From contig RQTK01000417.1 of NCBI GenBank assembly GCA_003991915.1, forward strand, positions 62,001 to 126,000: a stretch of 64,000 bases of DNA, read 5' to 3'. This document shows positions 25,078 through 35,768 of this stretch, piece by piece. The translations under genes and the position numbers were made by a program. This DNA is from Elysia chlorotica (lineage: Eukaryota > Mollusca > Gastropoda > Plakobranchidae). The notes beneath the pieces are model-generated. The model searched no databases, was not told the origin of the DNA, and was given only the letters and a program-made list of their open reading frames with translations. The stretch's first letter is position 1; each line of letters starts with the position of its first letter.

Positions 25078-25199
25078 CTAAGGGTTGAGTCTTGCATAGG
25101 AACCCCCCCTCCTGTTGCAGAAATGGACAAGCCAAACGATCAGAGCTGCCACAAACGTGATGCACAGGCCTATAGCGATGCCCAGAGAAATCCATGAGG
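25078..25199 (-). CDS. ACP2: Acid phosphatase exon 11 (transmembrane helix, sorting tail, stop)
   Basis: This exon completes an Ala codon, then encodes [15 protein letters not shown] and a further hydrophobic run to VHF, about 22 residues of membrane helix. The cytoplasmic tail is [13 protein letters not shown] and ends at a TAG (25078-25080). YARL fits the YxxPhi endocytic/lysosomal sorting motif. The human lysosomal enzyme also has a short tyrosine-signal tail. Confidence 0.88.
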
Positions 25200-28100
25200 C
25201 TGGAACAGAGAGGAGAATACATGGCATTAGTATTTATTCACTGGGGATTAAAAATCAGATTAAGTAGTTCAAATCCAAGGGACATTATTGTTATGTTTTC
25301 TTCATTATTGCTCTTGCTTGAGCTTTGTGCACTCCAGTAGATAAGTTGACACTACATTTAATTACAACCTCAAACAGAAAAAATATCTGATGGCATATAG
25401 GACCCAGTTTTGAAGCTTAGGAGTTGTTAAACTAGAAGAATAGATCTTTGAAGTGATAGACGGATAGCAATTACAAGGTATGAAATCAAAATGCATATCA
25501 AGATGAACATAAAAGCTAACCAGCTCCACCTCCCTCCAGCACTGATCCTAAACCTAACATGAATTCGAACCCGGTGTCTAATTTCCTCAGAGTCTCTACA
25601 AAGGTGGTTAGTTGGTCCATTATCTAATGTGCAACATCAGCAACGAGACCATTATGGGCGGGTCCAAAGACTAATGTCTGACAATTTTACATTGTGCTTC
25701 TGAGAGACAGTGTGGGGATACCACGACTTCTGTATCTCACAGATAGATCACAATAACACTGACCAATCCAAGGGATCTTTGAATAACTCTGCATCTATCT
25801 GTTCTATTATGAGAAAAAAAAATCGGCTGGGGAAAAATGTTTTAAAGTTTTATTTTAAAATCACCTACATTGAAATAAACAGACAGGTCTAAACAGTTTC
25901 TTAAGTTTTTCTAAAAAACTGATGATTTTGAGATAGACCACAATGTTAGCAATGTGGCTTCATACACAAAGAAACCAGCGGTAGAGAAAATCTGATGCCC
26001 ACAAAGGCGACACTACAGACAGACCAACCAGCAGTGGACAAAATGTGATCCTCACAAAAGTGACACTACAGACAGACCAACCAGCAGTGGACAAAATCTG
26101 ACGCCCACAAAGATGACGCTACCAGAGGTTAGTTGGTTGGTTGGGTTGGTTTAACGTCCAACATCAGCACTATATAGGCTATATTGTGGACGGGCCCCAA
26201 GACGGACGTCTGACAATTTTATGTGCTGCCACACACGAGACAGGACGGGGATACCATAATTCCTGTCTCGGCCGATCACAGAGAATGACCAGCACCGTAG
26301 CAGCCTCACCTGGTGAGAGTTCCGCGGATGAGCTTGAGCTGGCCTGACACTCCTCGTCCCAATCGTCTGGGACCGTGTCCTTAGTCACTTCAATGAGATC
26401 GAACAGAGGGCATGGATCCGAGCAGCCTTCAGAAACAAACAATGCTTGGTGAATACATTTTAATACCAATCGTACATCATGATTTGTACCCTTGTTCGTA
26501 AGTTGTGGGGTACCTCTGCCCCTGCACTTTCAAAATAGGATATTTGAGAAATACATAAAATTCAGAGAAATACATAAAATTTACTTTTGTTTGAAGTATT
26601 TCGATTATATATTAACAAAAAAAGAAGAAGAAAAAAAAATGATTGGAAAAGATTGTTACCTCCCCTTGGAACTATGAGTAAGGTTAAAAGTATCAATTAT
26701 TATTTGGCTATAAAGAATCAAGAAATGAGCTGTGTTTCTGCCGACACATAAGGTTGAAAATTTAGTTCTACTTGATAAAAAAATCCACTTTTTAAACATC
26801 AAAGATGCCATATCTTAAAATGTATCAAAAGTGTATAATCTTTAGAATGCACTCATTGCTAATTGAGTTGTGTTACAGCCTGCAATCATCATAAATACAA
26901 GAAAGCAACGTTGAAAATATATTTGATTAAGACTTCAAGAACTAGAGCAAGGTATTTAAATGAGTCTACGTGCTCTACTGTCTTATAATTTATTACTATA
27001 TTATTAATAGGGGTTTTCCTGAAATCTATTATCATTTCTTTAGTCTTATTGACATTCAAAATAAGATAATTGCGCTCACAACATTCAACTAAAGTTTTCA
27101 CCTCTCCCACAAAAACATTGTTATTGTCGTTAGTAATTAATCCAGTCAATATAGTGTCGGTGAGTGTCGGCCTACAGTCTGATGTGTAAATATAGAAAAG
27201 AAAAGGTGAAAGCACTGTGCCTTGTGGTGCTCCTGTGTCCGTCATAACAGTGTCTGAGATAGTGGAGGGGCTAAGTCGTACTAGCTGAGGTCAAGAGGTC
27301 CGGTAGTCAAGTGTCCAAAGAATAGTAGAAGGTAAAATGTTGAAGGAAATTAGTTTCTCACAAAGTAAATGAGGTTGTATTGTGTTGAAAGTACTGGAAA
27401 AATCGTAGAACATAAGGCGAACGAAAGAACATGTTTTTTTCAAATGAGAGTAAATATTATTCAAAACATGTAAAATGGTGTCGTCTACGCCTCTCTTAGG
27501 TCTGTAAGCAAACTGGAAAGGGTCGATGAACTTATTAACAAGGGGATCTAAGTGAGACAAAACACACCTTTGGAAAACTTTCATCACACACGATGTCAAC
27601 GCCACAGTGCATAGATCATTCATACATTTAATATTTACCATAAAACCACAGACAATGTAAAAATCAGAGTAAAAAAAAAGGAATTGACTTTAAAATATCA
27701 AGATTTAGGGCAAAGTTTTATCTCACCTTTAGGAGTAAGGAGATATGGTTCCAGTGCCGTGTCGTTTTTGTAGAAAACTTTGACGACAAACTCAGAGTTG
27801 ATTTCATGGAGTTCCACCATGACGAGGGCTCGGTAGATCGGCTGGTGTCGGTCGAAGGCGTGGAGGGCGCTCAGCAACGCTGCCACTGTCGTGTCATGCT
27901 GGCAACACACACACAGAGAAGCTTTCTTCAAATTGTAATTACAATACTTAGAACAGGAATTTTCCTTTTTATATTTTATGAATTCCTCCCTTCAAATTGT
28001 ACATTATCCTCAAATATTCCCTTTAAACAAAGAACGGCACGTCAGCACGGTAACGGCTATATTGTGCCCATGATGTTCTAGGGCAGTTAATACATTATAC

Positions 28101-31100
28101 TAGTGACTCCTTTTCTTTTTGAATGATAAAAGCATAAAAATTGTGGATAAAAAAGTTTATTAAAAGTAAAGGGTATATACATTAGTTTAAAAGATCTCTG
28201 TGTAGGATCATCACCGTTAAATTTTATCATACACACCAATGTCCTTCAGATATTTCAGTGGACGCTGAGGACTAACATAATTAAGTACTGTATACTCTCT
28301 AATGACTTGGAAGCCAGGTACAGATTTCTTTCCTGGTAAAAAAAAGCGTACAGTCAACCAGAATGAGACTTATGGATAATTGATAGTTGCAGGGTTGACA
28401 CCGTGAAGGCTCTTCACCTCTCAGTAGGAAGGCGTGAGCAAGATGAGAGTGTCCAAGTCGGACTCGATCGAATACCACTTGGTCTTGTCTTCTAGCCTGA
28501 GACACACTTGCCCAGTGACCTAAATATGGTTGGACACAGTGTAGATTGTTGTTTGCCAGGTTGCCCTGTTTTTTTCTTATAAACCTATGTACAATCGGTT
28601 TTGCATCGGATGCCAATATCTGCACCAAAGTAGGTTCCAGTTTGAGCCCCATCTTGGCGAGCCCATCAGCCATTTCATTTCCTTCAATTCCAACATGGCT
28701 GGGAATCCAGTAGAGAGCAGTTTTCTTACCATTTTTCTGTAGTTTGTGGATTTTTTTCAATATGTTAAGAACTTTTTGATTTGTTAAGTTTGCCTCACCG
28801 ACCCCTTTCACCAGAGAGAGCGAGTCAGAGAGGATAAAAAATTCTTCTTTTCTTGAGGTGGAGACAGTGTCGAGTGCCATGCATAGGGCAACTGCCTCTG
28901 CAGTAAATATTGACGCTTTCGCGCTCACCTCATAGTATTTATCTGCTGAGGATGAGTGGCAGGCAGCTCCGACGCAGGTCTCATCTTTAGACCCGCCAGT
29001 GAAAAGTAGATAATGGCCTGAATGATTTTCTATGATTTGTTCAAACTTATATCTATATAATTCTGGAGAGGTTTTTGTTCTTCTGGAGAGCTGCCAGGTC
29101 AAGAATGCTTCCTGGTCTTTAAAGCATCCAGGGAGAGATTTCCGAAAATTTTCCTCTCCAATAGAGTTAGTGTCTAAGTCGATTTCACGAAAGAGCTGCT
29201 GAAAACCGATTCCAAAGGGGGGAATTGCGTTAGGTAAAGATTGGAATTTTTCGACATAACTTGGGTGGAAAAGAGTAAAAAACAGGATTGTCAGGGTGAG
29301 ATTTTAGATTGACAGCATATTGTGAGGATAGTTTGTCTCTTCTTTCTCATAAAGATGGTTCATCTTCAGCTATGTAAAGGCCTTCTGCCAGGATGGTACA
29401 GAAAGCTCCGAGGCTGAGATGCAGTCCTTGGTGGTGTATGGTGTCTAGCATTTTTATACTAGTTGAAGGCCTGCAAAAAGAGTTACAAAAAAAAACAATA
29501 CCCATGTTGGCATTGATGTTATGTTAACAGAAAATGGTTGATCAAGTGCTGTATTGTCATTGTTTGGGGTAGTTTGCAGTGTAACTGTAGAAGCAACCTG
29601 ACTAATGTCAGGTGAAGGTGTTAGTGGTGATGTAGATCTAGAGCTAATCCGTGTGGCTCTATCTTCTTTCCGTGGTTGTGCAGCAGATCTAAAACTGTGT
29701 CTACGTTGTGGAGATCTAGAGCTATGTCTGTTTTCACTTTGTCGTAGATCCCAATCTAGATTTAGACTAGTATCGATAGATATAAATGGTTGATCAAGTT
29801 TTGTTTGTGATTGTGTGGTTGGGGGAATTTCATTTTGATTGAGTGTTGCTGCCAGATCTAAGTATCCGGATCGTCTTAAACGACATCTCTTTTTTACATC
29901 TCAGATGAAGGGGCGGGCCAAAGTGATGTGGTGGTGAATGACAGCCCGCAGGCTGGTTCACCTCAATCACCAGGATCCCCAACCTCACGGCAAACAAGGC
30001 GCCCAATAGTAGGGTTAGAAGTAGAGGAGATGGGGGGGTAAGAAGCAAAAGATAAGATTGATAAGAGCACAAAAGAGAGCGAGACAGAAGACAAAGCAAG
30101 ATACAGAGAAATGGTCTGTCCTTAGCAGACTTAATGTTTCACACACGACAGGCGGGCTGTGGTAATCATTCTTTACACCCCTCCGAGTGAGGGCCCTGTT
30201 ACCACACAGGCGCAAAATATTGAGAAATTAACATGAAACTAAATGAATATAAATATGCATGCAAACATAGCTCGCATTGTAAAAATTAGAAAACTTACAG
30301 CTGAGTACATGTAGAATTTTGGCATTTCTTTTTCTTTTTTGGTAGCATTCTTCATAAAGCTGATAATTTCCTTGAGCAAAGGCCCTGAGGAAGAATCAAA
30401 CACATAAATCGTGTGGACTTTAATGAATTTCTGTGAACCTTAAACAATAGTTTTGTACAATATCCAAAGTGCAAATAAAGCCTTTATTCCTGAATTAAAA
30501 TGCAGGTAATATCACTGCTGGTTATGTTAGTAGTAAAAAAAAAATACTACAGTGGTCTCCGCCTAAGAACCCACCACTCAGAAGACACAAAAAGCGGACG
30601 GGTTCTTACGTTGTTTAGGGTTTTTTTTTCGAAGGGGTGTTATTGGGTAAATTTTAAAAAAACCAATGCTGTGTCTTTTTTTTTCTGTTTCCAAGCGAAT
30701 TTCTTCGATGCAGTATTTTTAAAGGCATGAAAGTAGATAAATGACAGTGCCTGTGGTTTGTAAATCTGTAAGTTACAAAATGCAATGGCATGTAAAGAAC
30801 CCTCATGTACAGATCAGGTCTGCTGAAAATCAACCGAGTGAGTGATTGACACGCGTTGAACGAATGAGAGAGAATGAAGACTTAAAAACGAATTACAGGA
30901 AGGCAGCTTGCGTAACTGTTCAAGTCCCACCTATTCTTCAGTGACTGGATGCCAAGTCTATAGTAACTCAATTGTGTACACATCTTCTCAAAGTCTAAGG
31001 ACCATAGAAACGGCCCATTGTCTCATTAAGGGATCAGAATCTAATTGAGGAAATAAAATCGACATACAGCCGTACCATTGGAGAGAAAGAGAGAGTTGGT

Positions 31101-34100
31101 TGGTTGGTTGGGTTAGTTTAACGTCCAACAGCAGCACTTTATAGGCTATATAGTAGACGGGCCCCAAGACGCACGTATGACAATTTTATGTGCTGCCACA
31201 CACGAGACAGGGCGGGGATACCATGACTCCTGTCTCACCCGCCCACTCCTCTCACCCATATGATCGCCTGTAACCACTCCTACCAGTCTTAGATCAGTAT
31301 AGAAATAATTACTATGGTGGGGAAGTACAAAAAAATGTGAACTTGACAACAAATTTAAAAAGATTATCTTCGACTCTGGTAAAACGGGTTTTTACAAGGC
31401 CAAAAGCGGGTAGGTAGGGGGGTTAATTAAATAGTAAGAATTATGTTCCATTGAGTGAGCAGGTTCAAAGACGGGTTGGATTGGTACGAGGAGACCACTG
31501 TATCAATAATGTTGCTCTGCCGCTGTGCCAAGATTGTCCAAACTATGTTCCCACACTTTACAAAAGCCATCAGAGTGTATCACTTCAATAAGTTAAGCAA
31601 ACAAACTACTGTCTAGCCTTGACTACAAAAAGCACAGCTAATGTGCGAGGGTTTCACCTCCTTGTAGACGCGTCATGGCTGAATTGTTAAACAGCAAGTC
31701 AAATGACTTTGTCCTCAGATCATTGATCTTGTCCCACACTCCGTCAGCGTAGGCCCATTTGTTCCAAGTCATGTTGTGAGATTGCTGGGAGACACAAACA
31801 CACGAAATAGATAGAGATCCGAGCCCTCAGCTTACAGTTTATCGGCATATATAAACATAAAAAAAATGATTAGATCATGGGAGACACAAACACAAGAAAT
31901 AGATAAGATCCGAGCCCTCAGCTTACAGTTTATCGGCATATATAAACATAAAAAAATGATTAGATCAATGAACCTTAAAACCAATTTGAAAGTACAAAAC
32001 ATGACAGAGATGGTAATACCTGCATTTCTAGCTTGGATTATGCCTTGTCAATTAGATGAGATGAGTTGGAACATAATACATATGGTAGTATGATAAAAAA
32101 AATTCTTAATCAACGATATTACTTTCCAAACTGAATTTGACCAAATTCAATCTGCATATATTTTTTTCTGCACTTCATATTTTGAAAGGAACTCTTCACA
32201 ATTCCTAAACTTGAAAATATCATCATAGCGGGATAAATAGATTACAGACAGAAACAGAGACAAAGACACAGTAATAAATATGCACAAAGAGAATTACTAG
32301 AGAAAGAAACATGCAGAAGACACTAGGACTAGCCAACTTACTTCACAAATCAGTGTGTCCACCACCCCCCAAATATCTGCCAGAGTTTCCTTCTTGATTC
32401 CAGTGTTCTCCTCCACCATGTCATAAAAGGCCTGAAGATGTGAATAGACATTCAACATACTCTTATTAAAACAAAGAAAAACATGTTATTGTCATAAAGA
32501 TTGTTTGAGAAATTGCAGGGGAATTTTTAAGTCTGCTGAGGCAGAAATAATTGTTTACTTTTATATTTAATAATAATAAAGCAGTTATGAGGCAGTAAAG
32601 TTTATTGATGATAAAGCATTTATTAGGCAGTAAAATTTCATGATGATAAAGCAGTTATGAGGCAGTAAAGTTTAATGATGATTAAGCGATTCTGAGACAG
32701 AGAAGTGTAATAATAATAAATCAGTTTTGAGGCAGTGAAGAACAAAGATAAGGGTTACAAGTATTTCAAAATATATTTTCAAGTCCAGAGGTGAATAATT
32801 AGCAATTTTGCTGGCAAGAGAAGTCATTTTAATTACCTTATTTCTGATCTCCTCTTCTTTAAACGCCTCGGAATTGATGACTTCTTGGTAAAGTTCGTCA
32901 TATCTTGGACATTTCTTTTGCATGGCTAATTTCTGTTGACATTATAAACACAAAAATTCTAGGCAGGATGTTTTGCCTCTTATTATTTAATGATTTCGCC
33001 AATTGGGCATAACATTATTTATGAACGACAAATCTCAAAGCTACAAAATTGTAAAAGATCATAAAATTATAACAGCCAGGATAGATCATTTACTTTATAC
33101 TCAGTCAAGCTATATTAAGGTTAGGGAAATATATATGGGTCCACACTATACTCTTAAATTAGAAATAGAGCAAACATATCTGAAGACTCATGCTATGCCA
33201 TGAGTGAAACTTTTAATATTAAAACTATGAATGTCAATAATAAGCTCTTCATTACATTAAACAACAACAACAACAACAAATTCAACAACAGTGTATGTAG
33301 TCTGTGCTTGATGAGTTCAGGCTAAAAAGTCCATAAACTTCTAAGGGCTGTAATAACTCACGTTATCCTCTTTGACAGGCCTGGTCTGTACAGGGATGGG
33401 CTGCCACTTGAGGTCCTCGTTCCAGACCTGGTCTCCCTGTGGCGGGAACAGACCAGCCAGGTGACTGTAGGCAGACATCAGGCACCGCTCGATGCCTGAC
33501 GACTCAATTGCTATCTGCAATGTACAACAGTAAAGGTAAATTATAAATAGTTTTAAAGAATAAAAATAAGTCAGTGTGCAGGTTTTTTTTAAATAACTTT
33601 GCCGCAAAAATTTAAAGGCAGCCCATCGATTAAAACGAAAAACAGAGGAAACACACTAAACTTAACTTTTGACATTATTATTATTTTAGTTATTATTATT
33701 GTTGTTGTTGTTATTATTATTATCATTATTGTTATTAATGTTGTTCGAATAGTCATGTTCTCTAACATCTGTTTGAAAATTTTATAAATGCTCAAAAGCG
33801 CTGTATCTCCTTTTCTGATTTAAAGAAGATTCGCTCCGTGCTTTTTGGATTGGAGTGTGCACAAAATACAGTCTGGTTCGTGTGGTAAGCATGTTAGATC
33901 ACTCTCTGAGAGACAAGATAACTAAGGGGCATCAAACTTTTATGAGATCTAGTGATCTTGCAAAATTTTCATTGGACTTTCATTCTTCATTAGTAACTTT
34001 CATCCAGGGCATTTAAAATTTCTCGTTTTTCCTTCCCCCCCACCCCAACACACACACATCAAAATTTTTTTAGAGAATACTAGATAACTTAAGCTATGGT

Positions 34101-35746
34101 ATAAAGATCTAAGGTAAATTTAGAGGAGACTTTTCATTTTTAAGAAGGTTTAACTCATTATAGATCAGTCAGAATAACTAAAGGTACCAGGTTTGCTGTA
34201 AAACCTACAGCACACTAAGACCCCTTGACCCAACTAAAGGGTTAACTTACATACAATCAATGTGATGCATAGCCATACTACACTTATGACCAGTTAGACC
34301 GATAGTGAGGATGGTTGCACAATCTCTATACTTAATCACTGATCATGTTTCTTGAATTCAGAAATGGCAGAAGAATGATAACAATTGCAATTCATATTAT
34401 TACAGGTCAACTATTTGCTCTATATATATATTTATCATAGTCTTGTGTGAGGGTGGCAGATAGCAATATTTTTTTACTTGTGGATTCTAGAGAGAGAGAT
34501 GACGATTAGGCAATATACCTCATTATGATCGTAATAAGTGGTGTTGATAAACCCGTCGTAGCGTTGCTTCACATACTGGCCCAGCTCGAACTGCTGCCTC
34601 TTGCCAATCTGTGGAAAAGTTACAATCATGCACATCATGTCAAAATGTTTGGGGTATCTAGTGTCACTTCCCAAAGTAAACAAAGCCAAAGGAAATCTTT
34701 ACTTAAAGAAAGTATTGTTAAGTTGTGGGAATTTCTCTGGTTATTGATTTAATAGATACCAACGTTGCTGTTGTTTTCATGAGCTATCTCTTTGTTTAAG
34801 CTATAAAATTACCAAGACAGGTTTTCTTTGCTTTTTATGCTTTGTTTTGTTTTTGTTTTTCCGTAAAACATGTGGGGATGATGTTACTCCAATTCCAGTT
34901 CATATAGACAGTCCTGATCAAATAGCTATATTTTGCACAAAGTTGTTTAAATACCATACAGAATAAAATGCCCACCACACAAACAACAACCATTTGTGAT
35001 GAGCTTGCTGCGTCAGAAGTTGTGATCTTTTTTTTTGTTCTTTTTGTTTAAAACTGAACTTGGTCTAACAAAACCTGTCGCAAGCCTACGAGACATCAGT
35101 CTTCTCTAGATGGGATATAATTATAATTATATAGACAAAAAAATAATTATCAACATCTTCTTTGAGCCATCACCATCTGTTGAGTTTTTTCTTCTCTTAC
35201 ATTTGTAAGCCATCCTAGACCCATCGGCCATTTGTCTTCTCCATTGATGTCCTTAGGGTAAATCCCCACAGGGCTCCGATCGCCATGGCGATAAACCTGA
35301 AAGTAAAAATAGGTCAAATTAAATGTGTAACAATCACACAAAATGAGCCTGGGTGCTCCCCAAGCTGGTTTGAGGGATAATGCAACAACCTGCTGAAATC
35401 AGGGCAAAAAATATTACCATATAATTATGTTACGTTTAGTTGAAATAGAGCAAATTTTCTGTGTGTGGGATTGTTACTCAAAAGTATCACAATTTCAATA
35501 AAATGATTCTAAGTTTACAGTTCAGCTGGCTTTATAAATTAAAAAGGGAAGTGATCTCAAGTACAATAATAATCTCTATAGGGAAGGTGATTTGTCAGTT
35601 GATTGCAGAAGATAAAAGGCCTGTGGAAGCCAGACCACACAAGCAGTCCTCACCATTGCAACCAGACGCAGGGAGCTGGGTGGGCTGGCCAGAGAGCCGC
35701 TGATTACAACACTGAGACACACAAACACTGATGGTAGCAGATTCAT
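25078..35746 (-). CDS. ACP2: Lysosomal-type histidine acid phosphatase, 11 coding exons, complete
   Basis: Family role: hydrolysis of phosphomonoesters in the lysosome by the histidine phosphatase mechanism. I joined exons 35746-35654, 35296-35201, 34608-34519, 33514-33362, 32932-32837, 32431-32342, 31784-31658, 30384-30299, 27898-27727, 26426-26310 and 25199-25078. All introns are GT..AG, phases agree, and the 1242-nt CDS encodes 413 residues (human ACP2 has 423). Residues 1-20 are a signal peptide. RHGDRSP is at 34-40 (nucleophile His35) and HD at 278-279. There are five N-glycosylation sequons (N85, N210, N239, N261, N322). A transmembrane helix spans about 377-398, followed by a short tail with the YxxPhi signal YARL (408-411). 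The usual RSTDxDR motif reads ESSGIER at 97-103, so the phosphate-binding Arg is missing. ACP4- or prostatic-type paralogues are alternatives; the anchor and tail favour the lysosomal type. Confidence 0.93.
25590..25745 (-). mobile_element. Diverged SINE remnant in the last intron
   Basis: Aligns weakly to the SINE core on the minus strand: ATGGGCGGGTCCAAAGAC, GTCTGACAATTTTACATTGTG and GTGTGGGGATACCACGACTT. Older than the copies at 26132 and 31095. Confidence 0.6.
25965..26122 (+). repeat. About 60-bp tandem repeat in the last intron, 2.5 copies
   Basis: Units share GACACTACAGACAGACCAAC followed by CAGCAGTGGACAAAAT. Confidence 0.85.
26132..26290 (-). mobile_element. SINE next to the exon 10 splice donor
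   Basis: Minus-oriented copy. The tail appears on plus as GTTGGTTGGTTGGGTTGG and is followed by TTTAACGTCCA and the full core up to the GTGATCGGCCGAGACAGG segment. It ends about 20 bases from the donor at 26309. Confidence 0.85.
26310..26426 (-). CDS. ACP2: Acid phosphatase exon 10
   Basis: 117 nt, phase 1 at entry and exit. [16 protein letters not shown] and PDDWDEECQ match the Cys-rich C-terminal block of the luminal domain. A Ser-rich stalk ([11 protein letters not shown]) follows. The donor GTGAGG lies only about 20 bases from a SINE insertion, and the frame stays open through the SINE if the intron is retained. Confidence 0.88.
26889..27660 (-). mobile_element. Dead LINE reverse transcriptase fragment, CR1/Rex-like
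   Basis: Two frames on the minus strand (27641-27291 and 27245-26889) make one broken RT domain. [20 protein letters not shown] and [16 protein letters not shown] are the finger and motif A regions. [19 protein letters not shown] is motif B. The Y/FxDD motif C is destroyed (ITNDNN). Frameshifted and 5'-truncated, it sits in the intron between exons 9 and 10 in the same orientation as the gene. The clade is my best guess. Confidence 0.8.
27727..27898 (-). CDS. ACP2: Acid phosphatase exon 9 (catalytic HD)
   Basis: 172 nt (57 codons plus one base). It begins [12 protein letters not shown]; His278-Asp279 is the invariant second catalytic motif, where Asp is the expected proton donor. [20 protein letters not shown] matches the C-terminal beta strands. 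Acceptor GTTGCCAG and donor GTGAGA flank it. Confidence 0.93.
28290..29480 (-). mobile_element. Dead I-clade-like LINE: RNase H and C-terminal region
   Basis: A 267-codon open frame (29102-28299) carries an RNase H domain: FTGGSKDE, then [23 protein letters not shown] and [18 protein letters not shown]. This layout, followed by a Cys-containing tail (SRCQPC..ILVDC), is typical of I-type non-LTR elements, known in snails. The first catalytic Asp (normally TDGS) is Gly. Upstream sequence to about 29480 continues the element with stops. It lies in the intron between exons 8 and 9, sense to the gene. Confidence 0.82.
30299..30384 (-). CDS. ACP2: Acid phosphatase exon 8
   Basis: 86 nt. Two bases complete the Gly codon, then [16 protein letters not shown] and KFYMYSA follow. 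The final YSA directly precedes the catalytic HD of exon 9. Sequon N261-A-T is present. The donor is GTAAGT. Confidence 0.88.
30550..31500. mobile_element. TA-flanked terminal-inverted-repeat element (pogo/Tigger-like MITE)
   Basis: CAGTGGTCTCC at 30550-30560 is perfectly inverted at 31490-31500 (GGAGACCACTG). Both ends are bordered by TA (30548-30549 and 31501-31502). CAGT ends with a TA target duplication are typical of pogo/Tigger DNA transposons. No transposase frame is present, so it is nonautonomous. It lies in the intron between exons 7 and 8 and carries a nested SINE. Confidence 0.72.
31095..31245 (-). mobile_element. SINE nested inside the TIR element
   Basis: Minus-oriented core copy: the tail GTTGGTTGGTTGGGTTAG, TTTAACGTCCAAC, the GGCCCC and GACAATTTTATGTGCTGCC blocks, ending after GGGGATACCATGACTCCTGT. 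Confidence 0.85.
31658..31784 (-). CDS. ACP2: Acid phosphatase exon 7
   Basis: 127 nt, leaving one base of a Gly codon (phase 1) that is completed by exon 8. It contains sequons at N210 and N239 and ends RLQG, matching the conserved RLQGG turn. The DNA just beyond the acceptor is a 92-bp tandem duplication in the intron. Confidence 0.88.
31787..31969 (+). repeat. 92-bp tandem duplication beside exon 7
   Basis: GGGAGACACAAACACA opens both units (31787-31878 and 31879-31969). The first abuts the exon 7 acceptor, so the polypyrimidine tract was duplicated. The outer copy lacks the AG. Confidence 0.88.
32342..32431 (-). CDS. ACP2: Acid phosphatase exon 6
   Basis: This exon has 30 codons, phase 0. 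It contains [22 protein letters not shown], matching the family block with an ETxxxxWxVxDTLxCE pattern; the Cys before the final Glu is a conserved disulfide position. Donor GTAAGT is a strong match. Confidence 0.9.
32560..32748 (+). repeat. About 42-bp degenerate tandem repeat in an intron
   Basis: Units share ATAAAGCAGTTATGAGGCAG and TAAAGTTTATTGATG with increasing divergence; four to five copies. Confidence 0.85.
32837..32932 (-). CDS. ACP2: Acid phosphatase exon 5
   Basis: This exon has 32 codons, phase 0. It contains [13 protein letters not shown], corresponding to the CPRYxxL block of the cap region, then a charged helix. Acceptor GTCAACAG and donor GTAATT flank it. Confidence 0.9.
33362..33514 (-). 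CDS. ACP2: Acid phosphatase exon 4 with altered phosphate-binding motif
   Basis: This exon has 51 codons, phase 0. [15 protein letters not shown] aligns with the segment that in active family members reads RS(T/S)DxDR before (T/C)LMSA. Here the Arg is Glu97, the first Asp is Gly100 and the second is Glu102. The following HLAGLFPP and WQPIPV blocks are normally conserved, so alignment and frame are secure and a sequencing error is unlikely. Confidence 0.92.
34519..34608 (-). CDS. ACP2: Acid phosphatase exon 3
   Basis: This exon has 30 codons, phase 0. [20 protein letters not shown] matches the family segment in which a Gly-x-x-Gln-x-x-x-Leu-Gly helix precedes the YxGFLN loop. It contains the sequon N85-T-T. 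Acceptor TTTTCCACAG and donor GTATAT flank it. Confidence 0.9.
35201..35296 (-). CDS. ACP2: Acid phosphatase exon 2 (catalytic RHGxRxP)
   Basis: This exon has 32 codons, phase 0 at both ends. It opens [16 protein letters not shown]; the RHGDRSP segment is the invariant phosphohistidine motif of the family, with His35 as the expected nucleophile and Arg34 and Arg38 as phosphate ligands. Acceptor TTTCAG and donor GTAAGA are visible. Confidence 0.93.
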
Positions 35747-35768
35747 CTTAACGGCTCTGTTCTTCTGT
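35654..35768 (-). CDS. ACP2: Acid phosphatase exon 1 (5'UTR end, start codon, signal peptide)
   Basis: The coding part is 35654-35746 (31 codons, phase 0). It starts [20 protein letters not shown], a basic-poor but strongly hydrophobic signal peptide, and continues into SLRLVAM, the first beta strand leading to the catalytic loop. The acceptor lies directly above 35768 and the donor GTGAGG directly below 35654. The ATG is preceded by GCCGTTAAG, so position -3 is A. Confidence 0.9.
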
